This document shows, in pieces, positions 27,894-37,742 of a stretch of DNA of 46,217 nt; the first letter of the stretch is position 1, and each line of letters starts with the position of its first letter. The stretch is from NCBI RefSeq assembly GCF_029869545.1, contig NZ_JARWQD010000275.1, positions 1 to 46,217 of the forward strand, read 5' to 3'. The DNA is from Nocardia wallacei. GTDB lineage: Bacteria; Actinomycetota; Actinomycetes; Mycobacteriales; Mycobacteriaceae. The position numbers were made by a program, and so were the translations under genes. Below the pieces are notes generated by a model, which was not told the origin of the DNA, did no database searches, and saw only the letters and a list, made by a program, of their open reading frames with translations.

Positions 27894-29692
27894 GCGCCGC
27901 GTCCTTCCGTGATGACGGCCTGTTCGACGGGGTCGATCGGCTCCTCGGTGCGCCCGGTCCGCAACCGGCGGTCGATGTAGTTCACCAGGTGCGTGAGCGG
28001 GATGGTCAGCACCAGGTAGACCAGACCGGCGGCGACCAGCGGGGACAGGTTCCCGGTCTGCGCGTTGAGATCGCGCCCCACCGCGAACAGCTCGCGCTGG
28101 GAGGCGAGCAGACCCAGGAAGTAGATCAGCGAGGAGTCCTTGATCAGCGCGATGAACTGGTTCATCAGCGCCGGCAGCACCCGCCGCACGCCCTGCGGGA
28201 TCACCACCAGCGTCATCGCCTGGCGATATCCGAACCCGATGGCGCGCGCGGCCTCGAGCTGCCCGGCCTCCACCGATTGGATGCCGGAGCGGAAGATCTC
28301 GCCGATATAGGCGGCGGCCAGCAGCGCCAGCGCGACCGCGCCCAGCCAGTACGGATTGTTCCCGGTGACGTTCTTCACCACCGGGCCGATGCCCAGGCCG
28401 ATCAACAGGATGATCACCACCGCGGGCAGGCCGCGGAAGATATCGGTGTAAACCCTTGCGGGCCACCGCAACCAGCGGGTCCGCGAGATCCCCGCGACCG
28501 CCAGCACCATGCCGAGCAGCGTCCCCAGCACGCCCGAAACCAGCGCCAGGATCAGGGTATTCGGCAGACCGGTCTTGATGAGATCCGGAAATGCCTTGCG
28601 GTACAACGACCAATCGAAGAATGTGTCGCGCAGCTGCTCCAGCGTGGACTTCGGGGCGGACTGCTGATCGCCGCCGGCCTGCTGATTCTCGGCGGCGATC
28701 TTGTCGAAGTCCGGCAGCTGCGGCAGCGGCGCCGCCTTGGAACCCGGCTTCCACCCCGGCGGGAACGGCCTCGGCTCCCATTCGGCATAGAGCTTGGCGT
28801 AGGTGCCGTCCGCGATGACCGCGTCGAGCCCCGCATTGAGGGCATCGGTCAGCGGCTGGTTGTCCTTGCGCACCGCCCAGGCCGTGAAATTGTCCAGGCT
28901 GAAGGTGTTCTGGACGATCGAGGTCGAATCGCCGGGCTTGACGGCCCCGGTGGCCTGGGCCGACGGCGCCACCCACGCATCGATCTGGCCGGACTTCAGA
29001 TTCGCGTAGGCGGTGTTGTAGTCCGGGAACTTCACCGCATCCAGATGCAGGGTGTTGGCGACGTACTCGTCCTGCACGGTGCCCTGCACCACGCCGATCC
29101 GGACACCCGGGCCGAGATCCGAAAAACCTTCGATGGCACTGCCGTTCGGCACCACCAGCGAGAAGTAGCCGAAGTCGTAGCCGTTGGTGAAGCCGACCAG
29201 CTGCCGGCGCGCATCGGTGGTCGTGATGCTCGACGAGCCCACGTCGAACCGCCCGTTCGCCACCTGCGCCAGCAACCCCGCGAATTCGGTGCCCGAGAAC
29301 TCCACCTGCAGGCCGAGTTTCGCGCCGATCGCCTTCAGCAGTTCGTTGTCGAAGCCGGTGAACGCGCCCTGGGAGTTCACGCAGATGCTCGGCGGGGCGT
29401 CGGACAGCGTCCCGATGCTCAGCTTGCCGGGGGCGAGCAGGCCGAGTTTGCTGGTGTCGATCCGATCCAGCGGGACCGTGCTCGGGGTGGTGAACCGGTC
29501 GGCCCCCGCCTCGGCGCCGGACGCCAGGTTGGTCGGGGCGGCCGAGGCGGATTCGACACCCGGCGGCGCACACAATCCGCTGCTAGCCGAGGAGTTGCTG
29601 CTATCCGAACCGCAGGCGGCGAGGAACAGCACACCCAGGGCCGACACCACCGCTATCAGCGCACGGGATCGTGATACGGGCAAACGGACCAT
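27890..29692 (-). CDS. Fused amino acid-binding lipoprotein and permease
   Basis: A 600-aa fusion. A lipoprotein signal (ALIAVVSALGVLFLAACG) is followed by a family-3 solute-binding domain (about 80-320: GKLSIGTLSDAPPSICV, then FDVGSSSITTTDARRQLVGF). A HisM/GlnP permease domain comes after about residue 375 (PNTLILALVSGVLGTLLGMV) with the EAA loop EAGQLEAARAIGFGYRQAM. The fusion places the receptor outside, tethered to its channel. I prefer ATG 29692 (MVRLPVSRSR): TAATGT just upstream looks like a -10 for a leaderless message. ATG 29704 is in frame and possible. The ligand is a polar amino acid, not resolvable further. Confidence 0.9.
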   Translation of the reverse strand: MVRLPVSRSRALIAVVSALGVLFLAACGSDSSNSSASSGLCAPPGVESASAAPTNLASGAEAGADRFTTPSTVPLDRIDTSKLGLLAPGKLSIGTLSDAPPSICVNSQGAFTGFDNELLKAIGAKLGLQVEFSGTEFAGLLAQVANGRFDVGSSSITTTDARRQLVGFTNGYDFGYFSLVVPNGSAIEGFSDLGPGVRIGVVQGTVQDEYVANTLHLDAVKFPDYNTAYANLKSGQIDAWVAPSAQATGAVKPGDSTSIVQNTFSLDNFTAWAVRKDNQPLTDALNAGLDAVIADGTYAKLYAEWEPRPFPPGWKPGSKAAPLPQLPDFDKIAAENQQAGGDQQSAPKSTLEQLRDTFFDWSLYRKAFPDLIKTGLPNTLILALVSGVLGTLLGMVLAVAGISRTRWLRWPARVYTDIFRGLPAVVIILLIGLGIGPVVKNVTGNNPYWLGAVALALLAAAYIGEIFRSGIQSVEAGQLEAARAIGFGYRQAMTLVVIPQGVRRVLPALMNQFIALIKDSSLIYFLGLLASQRELFAVGRDLNAQTGNLSPLVAAGLVYLVLTIPLTHLVNYIDRRLRTGRTEEPIDPVEQAVITEGRGA

Positions 29693-29723
29693 AGGCGCAA
29701 ACATTAGCCGGAAACGTTACCGA

Positions 29724-30830
29724 TCAGTCCACCACGCCCCAGTGCAGGACCCGCGAGGTGAACAGCACCAGGCCCAGCGAGACCGTCGCCACCACGACCA
29801 GTCCGACCACGGCCACCGCCAGCGGCCGCCAGCCGGTGCGGCCGAGTTCGCGGAAGTCGGTGTTGAGGCCGACCCCGGCGAAGGTCAGCAGGAACGCCCA
29901 CTTGGAGATGTTGCCCAGGTTGGTCAGCTGGGACTTGTCGATCCAGTGCACCGTCGCCAGCGCCGATACCGCCAGGAAGCCGAGCACGAACTTGGGGAAC
30001 TTCGCCCACACGAAGGCCGCCTTGGCGCGCAGGCCGGGCGCGAGCGCATCGGCCTCGCCGCGCGCGGCCCAGTACAGCGCGAAGCCGAGCACCACGAATC
30101 CGATCAGCGCATTGCGGGTCGACTTCACCAGCACCGCCAGCTTTCCGGCGGCATCGGAATAGGCGTAGCCGGTGGCGGTGGTCTCGGCGGTGTTGTCCAC
30201 GGCCAGCCCCGCCCACAGGCCGAATTCATGGTCGGTCAGGCCGAGGCCGTGCCCGATCGCGGGCAAGGTGAACAGCGCGACCGCGCCCAGCGCGAGGATG
30301 GCGGCGATCGCGTAGCTCACGTCGGAGTTGCGGGCGCGGATCGCACCGCGCGCGGCCACGATCGCCGAGACCCCGCAGATCGAGGTGCCCACCGCCAGCA
30401 GCGAGCCGAGCTTGCCGGACAGGCCGAGCAGCCGGGCGACGGTGAGGATTATCGCGCCCGCCACGGTCATATCGACGAGGATCAGCACGAAGCTGGTGCC
30501 GCCCAGTTTCGCGACATCGCCGAGCACGAACCGGGAACCGAGCGTGACGATGCCGACCTTGAGCCAGAATTCGTAGGTGCCGATTCCGGGCCTGAAAATT
30601 CGGGGCACGCCAACGGTATTGGCGATGATCAGCCCGAAAATGATGGCCCACAGCACATATTCGATATCCGGGAAGCGCCAGCCCCGGTCGTGGGTCAGGT
30701 CGTTCACCCAGACCTGGGTGTACTTGCCGAGCAGGCCGACCGCGATCAGCAGCGCGATGCCCGGCAGGTAGGCCAGCGGTCCGCGGAGCACACCGGATTC
30801 GGCTGCCGGAGTGGTGGTTTCGGTGGTCAT
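29724..30830 (-). CDS. YeiH-family putative sulfate exporter
   Basis: A 368-aa polytopic membrane protein with about ten helices, matching the YeiH family (Cons_hypoth698): [59 protein letters not shown], then [19 protein letters not shown]. Members are annotated as putative sulfate or anion exporters, with little direct evidence. ATG 30830 lies 4 nt after the stop of a 41-aa membrane ORF, so translation is probably coupled. Transcription appears to come from the LLM-oxidoreductase side, past a large hairpin. Confidence 0.9.
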   Translation of the reverse strand: MTTETTTPAAESGVLRGPLAYLPGIALLIAVGLLGKYTQVWVNDLTHDRGWRFPDIEYVLWAIIFGLIIANTVGVPRIFRPGIGTYEFWLKVGIVTLGSRFVLGDVAKLGGTSFVLILVDMTVAGAIILTVARLLGLSGKLGSLLAVGTSICGVSAIVAARGAIRARNSDVSYAIAAILALGAVALFTLPAIGHGLGLTDHEFGLWAGLAVDNTAETTATGYAYSDAAGKLAVLVKSTRNALIGFVVLGFALYWAARGEADALAPGLRAKAAFVWAKFPKFVLGFLAVSALATVHWIDKSQLTNLGNISKWAFLLTFAGVGLNTDFRELGRTGWRPLAVAVVGLVVVATVSLGLVLFTSRVLHWGVVD

Positions 30831-30834
30831 CGGA

Positions 30835-30960
30835 TCACCACGGAATCCTCGGCAGCGCCCCGGCGACCGCGAGCAGCACGAACACGCCCGCGACGAGCAC
30901 CGCCCACCAGTCGACGCCGATGCGCTCCCACACCGATCGCTGCGGGCCCGGTTCACTCAT
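30835..30960 (-). CDS. 41-aa single-pass membrane protein preceding the YeiH gene
   Basis: ATG 30960 with GAGGGAG 6 nt upstream encodes 41 residues: a polar start ([19 protein letters not shown]), one hydrophobic helix ([18 protein letters not shown]) and a short RIPW end. Its TGA is 4 nt from the YeiH start. The composition, clean ribosome binding site and coupling argue it is real. It could be a small subunit or stabiliser of the transporter. Function otherwise unknown. Confidence 0.7.
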   Translation of the reverse strand: MSEPGPQRSVWERIGVDWWAVLVAGVFVLLAVAGALPRIPW

Positions 30961-31035
30961 CGCTGACTCCCTCATCGCTGCCGATCACCGCACCGCCTCC
31001 GGTGATCAGCAGCAATGATGAGGGGAGTCGCAGCG
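30961..31035 (-). promoter_or_regulatory. Long hairpin sequestering the ribosome binding site of the YeiH unit
   Basis: On the plus strand CGCTG-ACTCCC-TCATC-GCTGCCGATCACCG (30961-30990) pairs with 31000-31035, giving about 30 bp interrupted by bulges of 1-3 nt around a 9-nt loop. On the mRNA (minus strand) the 3' arm contains GAGGGAG and ends immediately before the ATG at 30960, so folding hides the Shine-Dalgarno. It also lies 42 nt after the LLM gene stop and could double as a terminator. Confidence 0.65.
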
Positions 31036-31076
31036 ATAGGGAAGTGATCGAATCAGTCGGATTCGAGAAAGATTCG

Positions 31077-31871
31077 TCAGGCGATGCCCGAGACCGACTC
31101 CGGGTTGAACTCGTCGCGCCAGCGGATCGCCTCGACGACCTCGTTCAGCTTGTAGTCGGGGCCGCCGGTGCCCACGGTGAAGGTGGTGGCTCCCGCCGCC
31201 ACCAGCGCGGGCGCCTTGTCCGCGCCGGGCCAGTCCACCGAGCGCTCGATTTTCGCCGGATCGGTGCCGACATCGGCGCAGTGCTCGGCGAGAATCTTCG
31301 ACTTGCGTTCCAGCACTTCCAGATCCGCGAAGGTGTGCCAGATGTCGCCGTACTCGGCCACCAGCCGCAGCGTCTTCTTCTCGCCGCCGCCACCGATGAG
31401 GATCGGGATATCGCGCACCGGTTGCGGATTGAGCTTCTTCAGGCGCGCGTCGATGCGGGCCATGTACTCCTTCAGCAGCGCCAAACGCGTTCCGGCGGTG
31501 CCGAATTCGTAGCCGTACTCGTCGTAGTCCTTCTCGAACCACCCGGCGCCGATGCCCAGGATCAGGCGGCCGCCGGAGATGTGGTCGACGGTGCGGGCCA
31601 TATCGGCGAGCAGATCGGGGTTGCGGTAGCCGCCGCCGGTGACCAGCGCGCCCAGCTCCACCCGCTCGGTCTGCTCGGCGATCGCGCCGAGCATCGTCCA
31701 GCATTCGAAATGCGCGCCGTCGGGGTCGCCGTACAGCGGATAGAAATGGTCCCAGTTGAACACGATGTCCACGCCCGCGTCCTCGGCGCGAAGCACGGCA
31801 TCGCGGATCAGTCCGTAGTCGGGGGCGTGCTGCGGCTGCAACTGAACTCCGATGCGAACCGGTCGGGTCAT
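31077..31871 (-). CDS. LLM-class F420-dependent oxidoreductase
   Basis: A 264-aa luciferase-like TIM-barrel protein. Family landmarks are IGVQLQPQHAPDYGLIRDAV, FNWDHFYPLYGDPDG, LGALVTGGGYRNPDLLADMA, HISGGRLILGIGAGWFEKDY and IPILIGGGGEKKTLRLVAEY. These match the actinobacterial F420-dependent LLM subfamily TIGR03560. Such enzymes transfer hydride to or from F420 on unknown substrates. It is divergent from the UgpC-type ATPase. Class V lanthipeptide LanJ reductases are also F420-dependent LLM proteins, but this gene is 10 kb outside the RiPP operon and has the hallmarks of a generic family member. Confidence 0.92.
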   Translation of the reverse strand: MTRPVRIGVQLQPQHAPDYGLIRDAVLRAEDAGVDIVFNWDHFYPLYGDPDGAHFECWTMLGAIAEQTERVELGALVTGGGYRNPDLLADMARTVDHISGGRLILGIGAGWFEKDYDEYGYEFGTAGTRLALLKEYMARIDARLKKLNPQPVRDIPILIGGGGEKKTLRLVAEYGDIWHTFADLEVLERKSKILAEHCADVGTDPAKIERSVDWPGADKAPALVAAGATTFTVGTGGPDYKLNEVVEAIRWRDEFNPESVSGIA

Positions 31872-32052
31872 GGCTCCTCCTCGTCAACGGTCGGCCGTTC
31901 CCGAGGCTACTCGCCGCCGGGCCGCATCCGGAACGAAGCATTGCCCCGCCCGCCGGACCCGCGCCCAGTAGGATTCCGCCTGCGGCCCGCCGCACCCACC
32001 CCTCTACTCGGATCGTCCGGCACGTTCCTGCCGGTGAAGGGATTGATTCACC

Positions 32053-33141
<1,089 letters not shown>

Positions 33142-33633
33142 TCAGGGCCGCGGGCGGCGCCAGTTCTTGTTGAGCCGGATGCGGAGGTTCTCCAGGGGGA
33201 CCTCGTTGCCCGCGGCACTGCGGACCTCGACGCGCACCGGCTCGCCGGTGGAGTCCTCGACCCGCTCCAGGGGAGCCTCGCTGCCCTGGAGGTACTTGTC
33301 GCCCCACTGCCACAGGGCGAAGATCACCGGGAGCAGGTCGCGGCCCTTCTCGGTGAGCACGTATTCGTGCCGGGTGCGCTTGCCCTCCTCCCGATAGGGC
33401 TCCTTGCGCAGCAGACCGGCCTCGGTCAGCTTGCGCAGCGCGGCCGCCGCGGCGGCGTCGGTGATGCCCACCCGCGCGGCGAATCCGTCGAAACGCGTGG
33501 TGCCGTAGATGGTTTCGCGCAGGATCAGCAGCGCGGACCGGGTTCCGACGACATCGAGCGCCTTGACGATCGAACAGTGGTCGGGCTTCCACGACGTCAG
33601 ATCCCGCAACGGTCCTTCCAGCACAGCCGACAT
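33142..33633 (-). CDS. HxlR-family winged-helix transcriptional regulator
   Basis: A 163-aa regulator with the HxlR pattern: DHCSIVKALDVVGTRSALLI, TTRFDGFAARVGITDAAAAA, LRKLTEAGLLRKEPY, RHEYVLTEKGRDLLPVIFAL. These are usually dimeric repressors or activators responding to small electrophiles. ATG 33633 (MSAVLEGPLRD) is chosen by family length; ATG 33645 is also possible. It is divergent from the thiolase gene across a 111-nt gap holding two palindromes, and probably controls that gene and itself. Confidence 0.9.
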   Translation of the reverse strand: MSAVLEGPLRDLTSWKPDHCSIVKALDVVGTRSALLILRETIYGTTRFDGFAARVGITDAAAAAALRKLTEAGLLRKEPYREEGKRTRHEYVLTEKGRDLLPVIFALWQWGDKYLQGSEAPLERVEDSTGEPVRVEVRSAAGNEVPLENLRIRLNKNWRRPRP

Positions 33634-33666
33634 GACGCCGATCATAGCAATTCTGGCTTGTGACAA

Positions 33667-33694
33667 CTATTGCCAGCTCGTATGCTGGCTATAG
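33667..33694. promoter_or_regulatory. 28-bp inverted repeat, candidate HxlR operator
   Basis: CTATTGCCAGC (33667-33677) and GCTGGCTATAG (33684-33694) are inverted repeats with one mismatch and a 6-nt spacer, midway between the divergent HxlR and thiolase genes. Confidence 0.6.
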
Positions 33695-33696
33695 AA

Positions 33697-33711
33697 GATC
33701 TAAGTTAGATC
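33697..33711. promoter_or_regulatory. Perfect 15-bp palindrome GATCTAA-G-TTAGATC
   Basis: It lies three bases after the candidate HxlR operator and 33 nt upstream of the thiolase start (ATG 33745, preceded by GAAGGAA). It may be a second operator or part of the thiolase promoter. Confidence 0.5.
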
Positions 33712-33744
33712 GCCGCAAGGTAGCGGCGCCCGGAAGGAACCGCC

Positions 33745-34913
33745 ATGAGAGACGCAGTGATCGTCGAGGCCGTGCGCACCCCGATCGGCAAGGGCAAACC
33801 GTCCGGAGCCCTGCATCCCGTGCATCCGGTGGACCTGCTGGCACACAGCCTGCGCGAGGTGGTCCGCCGCAGCGGCATCGATCCGGAGCTGATCGACGAC
33901 GTGATCGGCGGCGTGGTCACCCAGGTGGGCGAGCAGGCCGCCAATGTGACCCGCCGCGCCGCCCTGGCCGCCGGATACCCCGAATCGGTGCCCGCGACCA
34001 CGGTCGACCGGCAGTGCGGCAGCAGCCAGCAGGCCATCCACTTCGCGGCACAGGGCGTGATCGCGGGCGCGTACGACGTCGTCGTCGCGACCGGACTGGA
34101 GTCCATGAGCCGAATTCCGATGGGCGCCAACGTGGTCGGCGCCACCGACCTGGATGGTGTCGCCTTCCGCGAGCGCTACCCGGAAGATCTGGTCCCGCAG
34201 GGGATCAGCGCCGAGCTGATCGCGGCGCGCTGGGGAATCGACCGCACCGCCATGGACGAGTTCGCCCTCGGCAGCCACGAAAAGGCCGCGCGGGCAACGA
34301 AGAACGGCTCGTTCGAGGCGCAGCTCGCCCCGGTCGGCGGCCTCACCGCCGACGAGGGCATTCGCGTCGGCAGCACCCTCGACACCCTGGCCGGACTACG
34401 CCCCGCCTACTACAGCGAGGAATACGCGGCTCGATTCCCCGAGATCGGCTGGAATGTCACCGCCGCCAACGCGAGTCAGATCAACGACGGCAGCGCCGCG
34501 GTGCTGATCATGACGAGTGAGAAGGCCCGCCGGCTCGGCCTCACCCCGCTCGCCCGGCTGCACAGCTTCGCCGTCGCGGGCGACGATCCGCTGCTCATGC
34601 TGACCGCGGTGATCCCGGCGACGCGGAAGGTGTTGCAGCGGGCCGGTTTACGGCTGTCAGATATCGATCTGATCGAGATCAACGAGGCATTCGCCTCCGT
34701 GGTGCTGGCGTGGCAGCGCGAGACCGGTGCGGATCTGTCGCGGGTCAATGTGCACGGCGGGCGATCGCGCTGGGGCATCCGCTGGGGGCCTCCGGTGCGC
34801 GGCTGGCCACCACCCTGGTACATGCCATGGCCGAGCGCGGCGCCCGCTACGGGCTGCAAACCATGTGCGAGGCAGGCGGTCTGGCCAACGCCACCATCTA
34901 CGAGCGGCTGTAG
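33745..34913 (+). pseudogene. Acetyl-CoA acyltransferase (thiolase) with a one-base deletion
   Basis: The frame from ATG 33745 encodes a thiolase up to VNVHGG, including the nucleophilic Cys in VDRQCGSSQQAIHF, SQINDGSAAVLIM and [15 protein letters not shown]. It then goes out of frame at about 34759-34761. The rest of the enzyme, [19 protein letters not shown] with the catalytic His and [19 protein letters not shown] with the second Cys, continues in the +2 frame to TAG 34913. Restoring one base in GGC-GG(N)-GCG gives a normal 389-aa thiolase. All catalytic residues survive, so this is either a very recent mutation or a sequencing error. As written, the product would lose its last 50 residues and gain about 100 unrelated ones. 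Confidence 0.88.
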
Positions 34914-34937
34914 GCAGCGACCGCTCGGCCCGGTGGG

Positions 34938-35285
34938 TCAATACGAAACGGCAACGAGCGCAACGACGAACCCGGCCAACCACGCCTCGGCGATCAAGGG
35001 CGCGGCCAGCAACGCATACGGCCACGACGACCGGCGATCCAGCACCGCCTCGACGGTCCGGTAACCGGAAAATACGAGCGCCGCGGCGATTCCGACCCAC
35101 GCCACGAGGTAGGCGAGTGGCAGGTACCGCGCCGATCCACGCGTGCGCTGCTCGGCCATCAGGTCGTAGGGCAGGCCGTAACGCGCTACCGCCCAACCCA
35201 CTGCGCACATGGTGGCGTAGACGAACAGGGTCGGACCGAAGTCCCGGCCACGCAGCGGGGGCTTCGATTCCGACCAAGGCTCCAT
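34938..35285 (-). CDS. Small integral membrane protein
   Basis: About 115 aa with three hydrophobic segments: TLFVYATMCAVGWAVARYGL, LPLAYLVAWVGIAAALVFSG, then LLAAPLIAEAWLAGFVVALV. ATG 35285 (MEPWSESKPPLRGRDFG) is a tentative start; ATG 35306 is also in frame. No family is recognised. It is convergent with the thiolase and divergent from menC. Confidence 0.7.
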   Translation of the reverse strand: MEPWSESKPPLRGRDFGPTLFVYATMCAVGWAVARYGLPYDLMAEQRTRGSARYLPLAYLVAWVGIAAALVFSGYRTVEAVLDRRSSWPYALLAAPLIAEAWLAGFVVALVAVSY

Positions 35286-35412
35286 ACTCCATGGAACCAC
35301 CCGCATTCCTCGCGGAACGGATCGAGGTAGGCATGCCGCCAGCCTGGCCTGTCCCGCCCACATCCGGATCCGCAGTACTACTCACCCGACCCGCGATCAT
35401 TAGGCTGGCGGC

Positions 35413-36387
35413 GTGAGTGATCTGCTGGATCCGGAATCCGCCCTGGTCTACGCGATACCGCTGCGTACGCGTTTCCGCGGCATCACCGTCCGCGAGGGAA
35501 TGCTGCTCGAGGGCCCGCTCGGCTGGGGCGAGTTCTGCCCGTTTCCCGAATACGACGACCGTGAGGCCGCCGGGTGGCTGGCCACCGCCGTCGAGCAGAT
35601 CACCGTCGGATGGCCGGAGCCGGTGCGCGACCGCATACCGGTCAATTGCACCGTGCCCGCGGTCGGCCCCGAGCGCGCCTACGAGATCGTGTCCGGATCC
35701 GGTTGCCGCACAGCGAAAGTGAAGGTGGCCGACCATCCGGAATCGCTGCCGGAGGATCTGGAGCGGGTGGCCGCGGTGCGCGATGCGCTCGGCCCCGGCG
35801 GCGCGATCCGCGTGGACGCCAACGCGCTGTGGGACGTCGATACCGCGGTGGCGAACATCAAGCGGATCGACAGTGCCGCAGGCGGTTTGGAGTACGTCGA
35901 GCAACCCTGCCGCACGGTCGAGGAGCTGGCCGCCGTCCGGCGCCGGGTCGACGTCCGCATCGCCGCCGACGAATCCATCCGCCGCGCCGAGGATCCGCTG
36001 CGCGTGGCGGTGGCCGGCGCCGCCGACGTGGCCGTCCTCAAGTGCACCCCGCTCGGCGGCGTCCGCCGGGCCCTGCGGGTCGCCGAGGCCGCGGGCCTGC
36101 CCTGCGTGGTCTCCTCCGCCCTGGAAACGAGCATCGGCCTGTCCGCCCAGCTAGCCCTCGCGGGCGCCCTGCCCGACCTCGACTTCGCCTGCGGCCTGGG
36201 CACCCTGCGCCTGTTCGAGGGCGACGTGATCACCGATTCCCTGATCCCCGTGGACGGACATCTCCCCGTCCCGCGCACCCCACCACCCCCGAATCCCGCA
36301 CTGCTACACCGTTTCCGCCACCCGGACCCGGACCGAACCCGCTGGTGGCGAGACCGCCTCGAGCGCGTACGCACACTGCTCGACTGA
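35413..36387 (+). CDS. menC: o-Succinylbenzoate synthase
   Basis: A 324-aa enolase-superfamily enzyme of menaquinone synthesis that dehydrates SHCHC to o-succinylbenzoate. The K-x-K motif CRTAKVKVAD provides the catalytic base. Metal ligands fall at IRVDANALWD (Asp), LEYVEQP (Glu) and VRIAADESIRR (Asp). VAVLKCTPLGG supplies the second catalytic Lys. Length fits the short actinobacterial MenC. GTG 35413 has no Shine-Dalgarno; TAGGCT (35401-35406) could serve as a -10 for a leaderless transcript. Other men genes are not in the window. Confidence 0.94.
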   Translation: MSDLLDPESALVYAIPLRTRFRGITVREGMLLEGPLGWGEFCPFPEYDDREAAGWLATAVEQITVGWPEPVRDRIPVNCTVPAVGPERAYEIVSGSGCRTAKVKVADHPESLPEDLERVAAVRDALGPGGAIRVDANALWDVDTAVANIKRIDSAAGGLEYVEQPCRTVEELAAVRRRVDVRIAADESIRRAEDPLRVAVAGAADVAVLKCTPLGGVRRALRVAEAAGLPCVVSSALETSIGLSAQLALAGALPDLDFACGLGTLRLFEGDVITDSLIPVDGHLPVPRTPPPPNPALLHRFRHPDPDRTRWWRDRLERVRTLLD

Positions 36388-36404
36388 TTCGGAATCCTCG
36401 CGGT

Positions 36405-36962
36405 TCAGGCGACGCGCTCGTGGCGCAGCATCACGACCTGGTTGTCGAAGGTGCGGGATTCGACCAGGCGCAGGGCGGCGCGCAGCTTCGTGTCGGTGAA
36501 GACCGGCTTGCCGCCGCCGAGCAGGACCGGGTGGACGAAGATGCGGTACTCATCGATGAGGCCCAGGCGGGTGAGGCTGGCGGCCATGTCCGAACCGCCG
36601 AAGATGATGAACGTCTTGTCCTCGTCGTTCTTGATCGCGGCGAGTTCCTCGGGGCTGTGCACCACCCGGGTGTTCCAGTCGGCGGACCGCAGCGTCCGCG
36701 ACAGCACGACCTTCGGCTTGGCCCGCCACATCGGCGCGAACTCCAGGTCGTGCGGGTGGTCGGAGATTTCCTCGGCCTTGGGCCAGTACGACGACATCAT
36801 GTCCCACACGACGCGTCCGTACAGGAAGGCGTCCGCCTCGTCCCCGGCCACCCGGCTGTATTCGCTCAGCTCCGGATCCATGACCGGCCAGTCGAACTCA
36901 CCGTTCGGGCCCTCGATGTACCCATCCAACGACTGAGCGACGAAGTGGATGATCTTGCCCAT
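36405..36962 (-). CDS. Dihydrofolate-reductase-fold (RibD C-terminal) family protein
   Basis: A 185-aa protein of the DHFR-like/RibD C-terminal family. KIIHFVAQSLDGYIEGPNGE at the N-terminus, YGRVVWDMMSSYWP, FIIFGGSDMAASLTRLGLID for NADPH binding, and IFVHPVLLGGGKPVF are all typical. These stand-alone proteins are predicted NADPH-dependent reductases of unknown substrate and are not the folA enzyme. ATG 36962 has AGGGAG upstream. It is convergent with menC. Confidence 0.9.
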   Translation of the reverse strand: MGKIIHFVAQSLDGYIEGPNGEFDWPVMDPELSEYSRVAGDEADAFLYGRVVWDMMSSYWPKAEEISDHPHDLEFAPMWRAKPKVVLSRTLRSADWNTRVVHSPEELAAIKNDEDKTFIIFGGSDMAASLTRLGLIDEYRIFVHPVLLGGGKPVFTDTKLRAALRLVESRTFDNQVVMLRHERVA

Positions 36963-37073
36963 TGCGCTACTCCCTGCTGTGTTCTGGCTGTCTGTACCGC
37001 GGACCCTCCGCGGTATCCGATCTTGTAGACGGGTCGACAGCGCCGAACTCATCGGCGCGCCTGTGATGCAGTA

Positions 37074-37592
37074 TCACGGTCGGCACCAGGACGCTTGTGG
37101 GCGGCATACGGCCCATCCCGTTCCGTCGGCGTTGGGCACCTCCGTCCAGGTCGCGGTGCTCGGCTCGGTGCCGAGGGCGCGCTGCGGCGTCTCGGGGGCG
37201 GTGCGGCGCTGCTGGCGGTATTCGCGGCGGTTGTCCCGGATCTCGGCCTGCCGCAACGGATTCGATTCGGTGTGGTGGTAGCCGCGCGGATCGATGTGGC
37301 GCCAGCCCGTGGTGTCCCGGTTGGTGGCGGCGCCGCGGTCGGAGGAATGGTTCGCGCGGCCCCCGGGGTCCGCACCGGCGGCACCGGCGGTGAGTACCAC
37401 CCCCGCCACCGTCGCCCCCGTGACCAGAACCAGCGCGGCGGTCCGCGACGCCCACCGCCCGGCAGAGGTCGGCGACCGGAGAATCTCGCTGCCCGCCGCG
37501 CCCGCGGCCGCTCGATCCGATGCGTAGCGATGCCCGCCGGCGTCTCGCCGGGACGAAGGGGAGGTTCGCCGCTGTGGAAGTACACGTCGCAT
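37074..37592 (-). CDS. Small exported or membrane-anchored hypothetical protein
   Basis: A 172-aa protein with ATG 37592 preceded by AAAGGAG. A basic N-terminal region of about 55 residues precedes one hydrophobic segment (TAALVLVTGATVAGVVLTAG) with an AGA-A-type cleavage site, then a polar, Arg/Thr-rich, probably disordered tail ending WAVCRPQASWCRP. The C-terminal pair of cysteines could form a disulphide. Family unknown. Its promoter region carries the TACGTA repeats at 37663-37690. Confidence 0.65.
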   Translation of the reverse strand: MRRVLPQRRTSPSSRRDAGGHRYASDRAAAGAAGSEILRSPTSAGRWASRTAALVLVTGATVAGVVLTAGAAGADPGGRANHSSDRGAATNRDTTGWRHIDPRGYHHTESNPLRQAEIRDNRREYRQQRRTAPETPQRALGTEPSTATWTEVPNADGTGWAVCRPQASWCRP

Positions 37593-37662
37593 TTCGGCTC
37601 CTTTGCCTGTCTGCTGTCGTGCGCTCTGGTCACCTATCCGACAGAGCCCATCTACGTAGGTG

Positions 37663-37690
37663 AATAGTACGTAACAAAATAGTACGTACT
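37663..37690. promoter_or_regulatory. Direct repeats AATAGTACGTA with palindrome AGTACGTACT
   Basis: AATAGTACGTA occurs at 37663-37673 and 37678-37688, 15 bp apart. The second overlaps a perfect 10-bp palindrome AGTACGTACT (37681-37690), and CTACGTAG lies just to the left. This is an AT-rich operator-like array between two minus-strand genes, 70 nt or more upstream of the secreted-protein start. Confidence 0.55.
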
Positions 37691-37742
37691 TGGGCCGTAG
37701 ATGGCCGGTAGATGTGGCCGAGGCCATAGCCTCGAGGAGAGG

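Noticed and set aside
31077..31871. F420-dependent LLM enzyme as the lanthipeptide LanJ dehydroalanine reductase
   Set aside because: It lies 10 kb beyond the operon with unrelated genes between and matches a generic LLM subfamily; no evidence links it to the peptide.
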